From NCBI GenBank assembly GCA_025924755.1, contig JAICHT010000026.1, forward strand, positions 1 to 20,105: DNA of 20,105 nucleotides, read 5' to 3'. Below the pieces are notes generated by a model. It saw only the letters and a program-made list of their open reading frames with translations. It searched no databases and was not told where the DNA came from. The translations under genes were made by a program, and so were the position numbers. Below are positions 7,242 through 15,506 of this stretch, in pieces (position 1 is the stretch's first letter; the number at the start of each line of letters is the position of its first letter). This DNA comes from Chitinophagaceae bacterium (lineage in GTDB: Bacteria > Bacteroidota > Bacteroidia > Chitinophagales > Chitinophagaceae).

Positions 7242-8195
7242 CTATACCAACGGCCTTTTAGCAGCGCCTCTTTTTACAAATTCTCCCCAGGTTAAATTGT
7301 CTTCACCGTCTTTTTGCTGCAATGCTCTTTCAATGGCATAATTAGCTGCATTTTCTACCACCCATTCAAAGTTATCCTGTCCCACACTTTTAAACTCGGC
7401 ATCCGGAGCCGGGTTGTAAAAGTCAATTGCATATGGCACACCATCCCGCACTGCCAGTTCTACTGTATTAAAATCATATCCCAGGTATTTATTAATGCGC
7501 AGCACAATATCTTCCATTTGCCTGAGTCTTTCAGTAGTAGGTTTAAAATCGGCTGCATACCGCAAATGATAAGGGTTGCGGGGTTCGTACGACATAATAT
7601 GGATATACTTTTGTCCAATACAATAGCAACGGTAATATTCTTCAAACACAATTTCTTCCTGCAACAACATTACCAGCTGGCCTGTTTCTGTATGCACATT
7701 GTAAAAGTCTTTTGCATTCTCCAGCCGGTACACATTTTTCCATCCACCACCCGAAAAAGGCTTCATATATGCCGGAAAGCCAACATACTTAAACATGCCT
7801 TCCCAATCCAGCGGATACTTCAGGTTGGAAAATGATTCGTTATTGGTATCCGTAGGTAAATCATATGAAGGCAATATAACCGTTTTAGGAACCGGCACAC
7901 CTACTTTTGTCATTAAGGCATTATTAAAATATTTGTCGTCTGCACTCCACCAAAATGGATTATTAATAACGGCTGTACCCGTAACTGCCGCATTTTTTAA
8001 ATACGTCCGGTAAAAGGGAACGTCCTGCGAAATACGGTCTATAATTACTGCGTAGCCGCTGGGTTCGCCTTGCATCGATTTGTCGATCTGCACTGGTTCT
8101 GCGGTGATATTCTCTATGCCTTTGCTATTAACTTTTTCTATAAAAGCCATAGGAAAACTACGTTCCTGGCCAAATAAAATTCCAATCTTTTTCAT
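7242..8195 (-). CDS. ATP-grasp ligase (RimK/glutathione-synthetase-like fold)
   Basis: This 317-residue cytoplasmic protein has the layout of a stand-alone ATP-grasp ligase, which activates a carboxylate as acyl phosphate and joins it to an amine. Lys88 (DDKYFNN) and Lys145 (YMKPFSGGG) fit the two ATP-binding lysines, with a glycine-rich loop at 149-151 (GGGWKNV). Glu246 and the Asp258/Asn261 pair in AIDFYNPAPD fit the magnesium site, although the Asp-to-Asn spacing is three residues rather than the usual two (ExN). The N-terminal 80 residues form a pre-ATP-grasp Rossmann-like domain (KKIGILFGQE). It neighbours a GCS2 amide ligase and is divergent from an esterase. Stand-alone ATP-grasp plus GCS2 suggests successive amide-bond formation, but the substrate is unknown. 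The ATG at 8195 is the only sensible start. Confidence 0.85.
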   Translation of the reverse strand: MKKIGILFGQERSFPMAFIEKVNSKGIENITAEPVQIDKSMQGEPSGYAVIIDRISQDVPFYRTYLKNAAVTGTAVINNPFWWSADDKYFNNALMTKVGVPVPKTVILPSYDLPTDTNNESFSNLKYPLDWEGMFKYVGFPAYMKPFSGGGWKNVYRLENAKDFYNVHTETGQLVMLLQEEIVFEEYYRCYCIGQKYIHIMSYEPRNPYHLRYAADFKPTTERLRQMEDIVLRINKYLGYDFNTVELAVRDGVPYAIDFYNPAPDAEFKSVGQDNFEWVVENAANYAIERALQQKDGEDNLTWGEFVKRGAAKRPLV

Positions 8196-8279
8196 GCAAT
8201 AATATGAGTGAATAATAATAAGTATGGTATAAAGTACAATTTAAAGCTTTTAGTTGAAACCCGGCCTTGTAACTATTTT

Positions 8280-8313
8280 TTTGAAGTGCTGCAATGGTAA
8301 AGTTTTATTTTTG
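8280..8313 (+). promoter_or_regulatory. Candidate Bacteroidetes promoter of the esterase gene
   Basis: TTTG at 8280-8283 is followed after 22 bases by TATTTTTG at 8306-8313, matching the -33 (TTTG) and -7 (TAnnTTTG) consensus, with slightly wide spacing. The -7 box ends only 5 bases before the ATG at 8319, so the predicted transcript would start at or within a few bases of the start codon. That would make the message leaderless or nearly so. Confidence 0.5.
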
Positions 8314-8318
8314 AATTT

Positions 8319-9131
8319 ATGCAAGCGGTGAATACAGAAATCTTACAGGAGAAACAACATAATATTTATTCTTCTTTTTTAAACCGGCAGGTAATAGTGG
8401 ACTTTTATATGCCCCAAATAATAACCAGTTTATTAGCGCCTTCATTGTTGCTTATTAATGACGGGCAAAACCTGAAAGAAATTTATTTTGCAAACATGCT
8501 GCACCAAGTATCCCTTTCGCAACAAATACAACCCGTGTTGTGCGTGGGCATACATGCCTGCGACGACCGGATGAATGAATACGGCACAGCGCATTGCTAT
8601 GATTTTGCGGGTAGGGGCACATCGGCTAAAAGTTATCAGCAGTTTATAGTAAACGAACTATTGCCGTATATACATAACACCTGCTGCATAGCAGCTTTTG
8701 ATAAAATAGGTGTTGCCGGTTTTTCGCTGGGCGGCTTAAGTGCGCTGGATATAGTATGGAGCCACCCGGAACTGTTTACTATTGCAGGCGTTTTTTCCGG
8801 CTCGCTGTGGTGGCGAAGCAAAAATCTGGACGCAGGTTATAGAGAAGATGTAGATCGCATTATGCACCAGCGCATCCGCAACGGAAAATTTCATCCTGGC
8901 TTGTATTTTTATTTTACTACCGGTTCGCTTGACGAAACTGCCGACAGGAATCACAATGGCATTATTGATTCCATTGACGACACCCTGGCACTGATTGAGG
9001 AACTGGAGCAAAAGGGATATACGGGCAACCATATAAAGTATATTAATTACGCAGATGGCAGGCACGATACAGCCACATGGGGCAGAGCCCTGCCGCAATT
9101 TTTAAAGTGGAGTTTTGGTAATATCCAATAA
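8319..9131 (+). CDS. Esterase of the enterochelin-esterase/IroE-like alpha/beta hydrolase family
   Basis: The 270-residue protein is an alpha/beta hydrolase of the Fes/IroE/esterase D type. The catalytic serine is Ser136 in AGFSLGGLS (GxSxG), the histidine is His249 in DGRHDTATW, and the acid is probably Asp205 or Glu206 in TGSLDE. The next residues, DRNHNGIIDSID (209-220), form a good EF-hand-type calcium loop directly behind the acid residue. There is no signal peptide, so it should be cytoplasmic. Fes-type enzymes cleave ester or cyclic ester bonds, for example in siderophores, but no siderophore genes are visible here. It is transcribed divergently from the ATP-grasp ligase across a 123-base gap, so a role in processing that pathway's product is possible but unproven. 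The ATG at 8319 is set by the promoter and reading frame. Confidence 0.85.
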   Translation: MQAVNTEILQEKQHNIYSSFLNRQVIVDFYMPQIITSLLAPSLLLINDGQNLKEIYFANMLHQVSLSQQIQPVLCVGIHACDDRMNEYGTAHCYDFAGRGTSAKSYQQFIVNELLPYIHNTCCIAAFDKIGVAGFSLGGLSALDIVWSHPELFTIAGVFSGSLWWRSKNLDAGYREDVDRIMHQRIRNGKFHPGLYFYFTTGSLDETADRNHNGIIDSIDDTLALIEELEQKGYTGNHIKYINYADGRHDTATWGRALPQFLKWSFGNIQ

Positions 9132-9212
9132 ACAGTCTTTTCCATACAATCTAAATAAGCAACGATACCCGCTTTTTTATGAAGCATCTTTAGTATTGCT
9201 ATAACCTAACAG

Positions 9213-9246
9213 TTTCGTAAGCTTAATCCATATCACACTACCTTTG
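9213..9246 (+). promoter_or_regulatory. Candidate Bacteroidetes promoter of ribBA
   Basis: TACCTTTG at 9239-9246 is a perfect match to the TAnnTTTG -7 consensus. A TTTC at 9213-9216, 22 bases upstream, is a one-mismatch -33 element. The -7 box ends 11 bases before the ATG at 9258, so the leader should be only about 5-8 bases. That leaves no room downstream for an FMN riboswitch. Confidence 0.5.
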
Positions 9247-9257
9247 CAAAAAAAAGC

Positions 9258-10457
9258 ATGCTCGATTCTATAGAAAGTGCTATTGAGGATATCAAACAAG
9301 GCAGAATAGTGATCGTGGTTGACGATGAAGACCGCGAAAATGAAGGTGATTTTATAACGGCTGCCCGAAATGTAACTCCAGAGGTGGTGAATTTCATGAG
9401 TAAATACGGGAGGGGATTAATTTGTGTGCCATTAGTGGAAGAAAGGTGTGATGCACTGAAACTGGATTTGATGGTGAATAATAATACGGCTTTGCACGAA
9501 ACCGCTTTTACTGTATCAGTAGATCTGTTGGGGCATGGATGCACTACCGGCATATCAGCCCATGACCGGTCAAAAACCATACAGGCCTTAATTGATCCGG
9601 CTTCCAAACCGGATGATTTTGGAAGGCCCGGGCATATCTTTCCGCTAAAAGCAAAAAAAGGTGGTGTATTGCGTCGCTCGGGCCATACCGAAGCTACTAT
9701 TGACCTGGCACGTCTGGCAGGTTTCGAACCGGCAGGCGTACTGGTAGAAATAATGAATGAAGACGGCTCTATGGCCCGCTTGCCCGACCTGCAGCAAATA
9801 GCGGCGCGGTTTGATTTTAAAATCATTTCAATCAAAGATTTAATTGAATATCGTATCAAACGCGATTCGCTTATAGAAGAAATTGTACGCGTGGATATGC
9901 CTACAAAGTGGGGCCACTTTAAGCTGGTTGCTTTCCAGGAAAAAAACACCAGCAACGAACACCTGGCGTTGATAAAAGGTACCTGGGAACCCGGCGAACC
10001 GGTATTGGTACGGGTACATTCTTCTTGCTTTACAGGCGATATACTGGGCTCTTTACGCTGCGACTGTGGTGAACAGTTGCATAAGGCTATGGAAATGATT
10101 GAAGCCGAAGGCAAGGGAGCTATGTTGTATATGAACCAAGAAGGACGCGGTATCGGGCTGCTTAATAAATTAAAAGCCTATCATCTGCAAGAGCAGGGAA
10201 TGGATACGGTGGAAGCCAACCTGCATTTAGGTTTTCAAATGGACCAAAGGGACTATGGTGTAGGAGCGCAAATGTTGCGGTATTTAGGAATTACCAAACT
10301 GCGTTTGATTACTAACAACCCGCGAAAAAGAGTTGGGCTGTCGGGATATGGATTAGAAGTAGTGGAAAATGTGCCTATCAAAATAGAACCCAATCCTCAT
10401 AACGAACATTACCTTAAAACTAAACGCGATAAGCTGGGCCACGAAATTCTAAAATAA
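9258..10457 (+). CDS. ribBA: RibBA: 3,4-dihydroxy-2-butanone 4-phosphate synthase / GTP cyclohydrolase II
   Basis: This 399-residue bifunctional enzyme catalyses the two entry reactions of riboflavin synthesis. The N-terminal RibB half (about 1-200) makes 3,4-dihydroxy-2-butanone 4-phosphate from ribulose 5-phosphate and shows the acidic metal loop DDEDRENEGDF (22-32) and RRSGHTEA with His143. The C-terminal RibA half (about 205-399) opens the imidazole ring of GTP. It carries three zinc cysteines, Cys257, Cys268 and Cys270 (HSSCFTGD, LRCDCG), with the same spacing as E. coli RibA. NQEGRGIGL and DQRDYGVGAQ are the nucleotide and catalytic segments. Both halves look active. It has its own promoter-like element and converges with tamB, with only 17 bases between the two stops. 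Other rib genes are not in the window, which is common in Bacteroidetes. Confidence 0.97.
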   Translation: MLDSIESAIEDIKQGRIVIVVDDEDRENEGDFITAARNVTPEVVNFMSKYGRGLICVPLVEERCDALKLDLMVNNNTALHETAFTVSVDLLGHGCTTGISAHDRSKTIQALIDPASKPDDFGRPGHIFPLKAKKGGVLRRSGHTEATIDLARLAGFEPAGVLVEIMNEDGSMARLPDLQQIAARFDFKIISIKDLIEYRIKRDSLIEEIVRVDMPTKWGHFKLVAFQEKNTSNEHLALIKGTWEPGEPVLVRVHSSCFTGDILGSLRCDCGEQLHKAMEMIEAEGKGAMLYMNQEGRGIGLLNKLKAYHLQEQGMDTVEANLHLGFQMDQRDYGVGAQMLRYLGITKLRLITNNPRKRVGLSGYGLEVVENVPIKIEPNPHNEHYLKTKRDKLGHEILK

Positions 10458-10474
10458 GAAGTTTAAGAAGGTTA

Positions 10475-13400
10475 TTAATTATTGCCCTTTTGGCTAACCG
10501 CAGTTGAATCAGTAGCGGTAGCATTTGTTGTTGGTTTCAGTTTTCCTTTTCTGTGGCCAAATAAAAATTTAGTAAACGATTGAAACTCTTTTTGGTAAGA
10601 TATGCTGGCACCGGAACGGGTAGTACGCAACGCACCTGTGGAATTGGAAATGCCGCCGGTACCCAGGCCGCCTCCTGCTGTTAAAAAGTCGAGGTTTTGA
10701 CGGTAAAAGAATGTAGCCCGTATAGAACCTGAATGATTAATAAGCCACTCTACCGTTACATCCGGTAAAAACTGGATGTTTTGTTGAATATCAGATTGCA
10801 GCGGCACATCAAACGTGCTGCCGAAAGTGACAATTACTTTATTGCTAATAATAGGTACTCCAACGGTTAAATTTAGGTTGCTTTGATTGATATTGAAACC
10901 TTTGGCTCCCTGGTCTAAAAGGTCACGGTTATAAACCGATCCGGTAAAATTAACGGTTACATTATTATTGCTTAATAGTTTGCCCAAAGCCTGGTTCAGC
11001 CGTTTATTTATTTCTCCAAAAAATAATCCCGATATGGTGCTGTAGGCAAACTCGTTAAAGGTTTGCAGCCCGGTGGTTTGGGCATTTTCGAATGGTGCAA
11101 AAGAGTTGAAGACAATTAAATACGTAACCTGCTTATTAATCTCGTTCGGATCTTTTTCTATTTGTTGCAGTGCAAAGGTCAAAGAAGGATTATCGTTGGT
11201 GGCGGTGTTATTAGGTACTTCCAACTGAAAATTAAAAGTAGGCCGGAAGAGGTCGCCGGTGAGTGTGGCTACCACGTTTACATCACCCCGGTATTTCGAT
11301 AAGTCCGTACCGGTTCTGGAAAAACTTTGATCCAGTCCGGATACCAACGGGGCAAAGCTCACCTGCTCTGCCTTATATACGGCATCAAGGTGTATGGTAG
11401 CGGAATATGGATCACCGGTCCAGTCAATATAATTATTGGTTCCGGGTTTTATTACAAAAGGCTTTTTAAAGAACGACTGAAAGGTAAACATATAACTGCC
11501 TTCCTGTATATCGCATCGCCCCCTGATGGACATGGGTTCTGCCGTACCTGCCTTTATTTGCAAAAACCCTGTACCCCGGCCCTTTATAGCATCACCGGTC
11601 AGGTCGTCTAATATCACATTAATATTTACCAATGGGTTAATAGTAAGATCCACCTGGTAAGCCACATTGGAAGAACCTTCATATCCTTCATTGGATATTT
11701 CTTTACCGTATTTCTTTTCTACCATAAAATAAGCCGTACCACTTTCACGGTTTCGGGCCGGTGGCAGCGTAATATAAGAACTGTCCCGATCGGATGGGCG
11801 GGCATTTACATACATGGTAATATCATCCTGCGGCCCACGAAGCGAAAAAGAACCCGTGCCCATTGCTTTACCAAAAAACTGCGGGTTATCACTATACGAA
11901 GTATTCAACAACTCCATAGGCTTTGTATCGGTTTGGGCTTCAATATCAAATACCATATCCTGAAAATTGTGGTGCTTGATACTGCCGGATATCGTTGCAA
12001 AGTTGCCAAACCGATCCCTGAGTTTTAAAGTGCCCAGGTTAATACCATCTTTGGTAAGTTCTATTTCCGTATCATCTATTTTATAGAAAACCTGTGTAAA
12101 ATTTATCTTTAAACCTGCATCCTTTAGCCGCCCTTTACCTATATATACTCTGTCCTTTCCACTGCCTTCAATATCCAGGTTGCCTGTTAGATACCCTTGC
12201 ATATTTGAAAATAAATCACCCAAAAAACGCTCTAATATTTTTACCGGGTAATTTACCGGCACAATTGATATCCGATCCTGGTGCGTAGAAGCCGAATCTT
12301 TTACATTCAAGTCAAGGCCGAAACTGATTTTATGATCAGGATCCAAATTTTTACCGGAACCGGTAAGCAGGCCAGTAGTATTATTATATGCTATAGAAGC
12401 CTGCATCTGCCCGATGGAATCGTTATCGAGCCGCAGTTCGTCGGTTCTAAAATCAGCCGCTACATTCAGCTGGTGCTGTGGGTCTTCTACCTTGATATTA
12501 CCATTTAACAAACCTTCAATACGATTGCTTTTTACAAAAAAAGGAGTGAAGTCGCCAATATTTAAATTGCGAAGCGCAATATGCAAGTCGTTCCAGTTGC
12601 CAATATCCGAAGGTTGCGTATTGATATCGATTTCCTGGTAAGATTCTTTTAAAACCAGTTTTCCCTGCACCTGTGTTCTTTTTCTGAAATTTAATTCGCC
12701 ACCTTGTTCAATAGACCAGGTTTTGCCGTTTAATATAAAAGAGGATGGATTGAAAAGTATGCTGGCGCCGTCGCTAAATGTTTTTACCTGCGCGGAAAGG
12801 TTTGCCTTGTCCAGCGTTTTATTGGCAACCGTATTGAAGTTAATATTCGATACATCGTTTTGCGCTTCGATACTGAAGGTTGTAGATGGAAAGTTGAGAC
12901 TATCACTAACTATAGCATTGCCAACCTGTCCATTAAGCGTCAGCTTTTTCAGGTCGCCATTTCCTTTTAATTGTACATCCGAAAACTGGTATTGTTTATA
13001 AGATACCTGCGGCACATTAGCTTCGATAGTCATTGCATTGCTGCCCATATCCAGCGAGCCTGCAAGATGGCTGTTATTGAAGCCTGATAAGTTTTCATCA
13101 ATCAGCTTCAAATAATCGTCTACAGTGCCAGTGTTAATAGTAAAGGTGAAGGACTGATGCGGGATAGGGTGAAAAGGATGCTTGATATAAGCCGGGTAAT
13201 AGTGGCTCAAAAAATGGGTAAATGCATCAGGCAAGGCCTGCAGGTCAAAGTTGCCGGTAATTTTCGCATCAAATTCATCTGATAGTGCCGTTAATGTTTT
13301 TACACCATTGATATACCTGCTGGAAACAATTAAAGAATCTACCTTCAGCTTATAGCCGTTTTGCGAAAGCATTGCATTATTGATGCGGGCATCTCCTAGG

Positions 13401-15304
13401 AAATCAGATAAACTTTTACCTGAAAAATTTAAATTAAACAAACCGCTCAACTCCATATCCTGGTTTGTGAGCTGTATGGTTTTTAGGTTTACATGCGCTA
13501 TATCCGCTTTTACATTAAACTCCGGTGCGGCATGGTTTAAATCGATAAGACCAGTAAGGTGCAAGTCGGCATTCGGATCTTTTATTGTAAAATCACCGTC
13601 AAACATTTTTTTATTCAGCTTTCCTTTTGCTGTAATGTTCTGGTAAGTGTAATCGTTATACTGAATTTTATTTACGGTGCCATTGATATTTAAATCAAGT
13701 GTGTTCCATTTGAAACCCTTGCCTTTTACATCGCCCTTAAAAGATACAATGCCTAACTGCGGACTATTCACAAATTGGCCCAGCTGAAAGCTGGTAGTAG
13801 AAAGGCTCCCCGAATAAACCGGTGCTCCTTCAGGAAACTTCATATTAAGATCGGTAACCAGGGTGCCCAGGTTGGTTTCTATAGTGCCGTATGTAACAAA
13901 GTCTTTTACAAAGCCAGTATAATTGCCTTTGAAATGCAGGTACGTCAACTTCGATAAATTAGGTGTAGTGATGGTTCTGATCTGTGGAACAAAACTTACT
14001 GCATCGGCATAAGTAGTTCTTAAATCGTTTGCCTGCAGGCTAATAAAGGTTTGGTCTATATTAGGTAGCCCCACAATGCTCACATCACCATTTATATAAG
14101 TATTGTTCCCGGCTTTTACCGTAAGGTTCTTGCCTAGCAAGGCATCTATGGTTCCTTTAACACGTCCTTTTATAGCAATGTTTTTTTTCCAGTCCCTCAC
14201 CTCCGGCGCAAAAAAAGCAATATCATCGCTGGATATAGAGGCGTCTTCAAAATTTCCTTCCAGTTTCACGGCATGTACAAAATCGCTCAGGCTGCTAAAA
14301 GCCGGATAGTGCATCGCAAAATAATTTTTAAGCGTGCTGTGAGGAGTTTTTAAATACAGGTCGTTAAACTCCATCAGTTTGGGTTCCATGCGGAAATTGG
14401 TTTTTAACGATTGTATGGTAAAGCCGCTGCGTTCGGTGGTAGATAAAGTAACGGCTGCCGTGATGGTATCTTTTACTAAGCTGAAGTTTTTAAAACGACC
14501 ATTGATCTTCTGGAAAGCCATATGCCCGGCATCAAAGTAGGACGAAGTATCTATTAAATTTTTTTGATAGTCTTTAAAGATACCGTTATTGATGGCTACT
14601 TCATTAATTTTTACTTTCCAGCCTTCAGCATTCCAGCCGGAAGTAGTATCAATAGTATGCTCGGTAGTATCGGTTGGCTTGAGTCCTTTATAACTGTAAA
14701 GCTGGAAATATGGATTGTTTAATTCAATCTGGTTGAGGTCTATATGCTTGTTGCTAATACTGATATCGTTCGCATCCACATATAGTTTGTCAAATTTAAC
14801 CGTCATGTTTTGCCCCGACCAGTTATCCTTTTGTATAAAGGCGACATTATTCATATCTACTTCCTTTAAATTAAAATCAATACCCGATTCTTTTTTATTG
14901 CTGTTGGAAGGAGACGCAAAATAATCGGCCAGAAACTGGTAGTTCCATACGGAGTCCGTGCGTTGCAGATTTATTTTTGCATTTTGAAGCCCTACATATT
15001 TAAGTACGGCTTTGTCTTTAAAAAAAAACCAATCGGTAATATGTACCTGCAAACGGCCGGCATATAAAAGCGTGTCCCGCTTTTGGTCTTCTACCAGCAC
15101 CTCTTCTAAATTCAATTTATCAAAAAAGCCAATGTTGATGTGTTTGATGCTGATGCGGTTCTGTAGATCCCTGGAAAGCTTTCTGGTAACCTGGTGTACA
15201 AGAAAATCCTGTCCCCATTGGGTTTCCAATACTCCCCATACTATAATAAATAGCAATAGGATGGAAAGTAAAACACGGGCAACTATGGTAGAGGCCTTTT
15301 TCAG
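10475..15304 (-). CDS. tamB: TamB-like translocation and assembly module protein
   Basis: This frame encodes about 1,609 residues of a TamB/YtfN-type AsmA-like protein: one N-terminal inner-membrane helix, a very long repetitive beta-rich body, and the conserved C-terminal TamB (DUF490) domain (about the last 350 residues, including LTFALQQIEKDPNEI and the GVPIISNKVIVTFGSTF region). TamB-like proteins span the periplasm as hydrophobic grooves and serve in outer-membrane protein assembly and phospholipid transport. The obvious start is missing. The first standard candidate, TTG at 15256, would cut into the membrane helix. Starting at CTG (15302-15304) restores KKASTIVARVLLSILLLLF, a normal TamB anchor with positive residues in front, and an in-frame stop lies only three codons further upstream. 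An AAGGTTTG element (15346-15339, one mismatch to TAnnTTTG) fits transcription from just upstream. No tamA/BamA-like gene is adjacent. Confidence 0.92.
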   Translation of the reverse strand: MKKASTIVARVLLSILLLFIIVWGVLETQWGQDFLVHQVTRKLSRDLQNRISIKHINIGFFDKLNLEEVLVEDQKRDTLLYAGRLQVHITDWFFFKDKAVLKYVGLQNAKINLQRTDSVWNYQFLADYFASPSNSNKKESGIDFNLKEVDMNNVAFIQKDNWSGQNMTVKFDKLYVDANDISISNKHIDLNQIELNNPYFQLYSYKGLKPTDTTEHTIDTTSGWNAEGWKVKINEVAINNGIFKDYQKNLIDTSSYFDAGHMAFQKINGRFKNFSLVKDTITAAVTLSTTERSGFTIQSLKTNFRMEPKLMEFNDLYLKTPHSTLKNYFAMHYPAFSSLSDFVHAVKLEGNFEDASISSDDIAFFAPEVRDWKKNIAIKGRVKGTIDALLGKNLTVKAGNNTYINGDVSIVGLPNIDQTFISLQANDLRTTYADAVSFVPQIRTITTPNLSKLTYLHFKGNYTGFVKDFVTYGTIETNLGTLVTDLNMKFPEGAPVYSGSLSTTSFQLGQFVNSPQLGIVSFKGDVKGKGFKWNTLDLNINGTVNKIQYNDYTYQNITAKGKLNKKMFDGDFTIKDPNADLHLTGLIDLNHAAPEFNVKADIAHVNLKTIQLTNQDMELSGLFNLNFSGKSLSDFLGDARINNAMLSQNGYKLKVDSLIVSSRYINGVKTLTALSDEFDAKITGNFDLQALPDAFTHFLSHYYPAYIKHPFHPIPHQSFTFTINTGTVDDYLKLIDENLSGFNNSHLAGSLDMGSNAMTIEANVPQVSYKQYQFSDVQLKGNGDLKKLTLNGQVGNAIVSDSLNFPSTTFSIEAQNDVSNINFNTVANKTLDKANLSAQVKTFSDGASILFNPSSFILNGKTWSIEQGGELNFRKRTQVQGKLVLKESYQEIDINTQPSDIGNWNDLHIALRNLNIGDFTPFFVKSNRIEGLLNGNIKVEDPQHQLNVAADFRTDELRLDNDSIGQMQASIAYNNTTGLLTGSGKNLDPDHKISFGLDLNVKDSASTHQDRISIVPVNYPVKILERFLGDLFSNMQGYLTGNLDIEGSGKDRVYIGKGRLKDAGLKINFTQVFYKIDDTEIELTKDGINLGTLKLRDRFGNFATISGSIKHHNFQDMVFDIEAQTDTKPMELLNTSYSDNPQFFGKAMGTGSFSLRGPQDDITMYVNARPSDRDSSYITLPPARNRESGTAYFMVEKKYGKEISNEGYEGSSNVAYQVDLTINPLVNINVILDDLTGDAIKGRGTGFLQIKAGTAEPMSIRGRCDIQEGSYMFTFQSFFKKPFVIKPGTNNYIDWTGDPYSATIHLDAVYKAEQVSFAPLVSGLDQSFSRTGTDLSKYRGDVNVVATLTGDLFRPTFNFQLEVPNNTATNDNPSLTFALQQIEKDPNEINKQVTYLIVFNSFAPFENAQTTGLQTFNEFAYSTISGLFFGEINKRLNQALGKLLSNNNVTVNFTGSVYNRDLLDQGAKGFNINQSNLNLTVGVPIISNKVIVTFGSTFDVPLQSDIQQNIQFLPDVTVEWLINHSGSIRATFFYRQNLDFLTAGGGLGTGGISNSTGALRTTRSGASISYQKEFQSFTKFLFGHRKGKLKPTTNATATDSTAVSQKGNN

Positions 15305-15444
15305 GTTACATCATTTAGTTGTAAAAATAGCTGAAACGCAAACCTTCCACAAATCCAATATGATACCGGATGTTTAAAAAATTGTAAAATAAAGGGATAG
15401 AATTTTTGAAAAATGTATTGATATATAGCAATTAGTTAAATAGC

Positions 15445-15465
15445 TGTATAGATCTCTTCTATACA
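15445..15465. repeat. Short perfect inverted repeat (hairpin)
   Basis: TGTATAGA (15445-15452) is mirrored by TCTATACA (15458-15465) across the 5-base spacer TCTCT. It lies between the tamB start and the barrel-gene stop. No T tract follows on the minus strand, so it is not a classical terminator. It could end the barrel transcript by another route or be a protein-binding site upstream of tamB. Confidence 0.4.
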
Positions 15466-15506
15466 TTTAGCTGCAAAACAAAAGGAAGTGTAAAATAGAA
15501 ATGCCA

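Noticed and set aside
7314..7835. 173-codon open frame antisense to the ATP-grasp gene
   Set aside because: The composition is rich in Phe, His, Cys and Ile with no domain signature, and the opposite strand carries a well-supported ligase.
9132..9257. FMN riboswitch before ribBA
   Set aside because: The conserved RFN element core sequences were not seen, and the candidate promoter lies too close to the start codon.
9233..10114. 293-codon open frame antisense to ribBA
   Set aside because: The plus strand encodes a fully conserved RibBA with all catalytic motifs. The antisense frame is serine/isoleucine-rich, matches no family I know, and arises from the codon pattern of ribBA.
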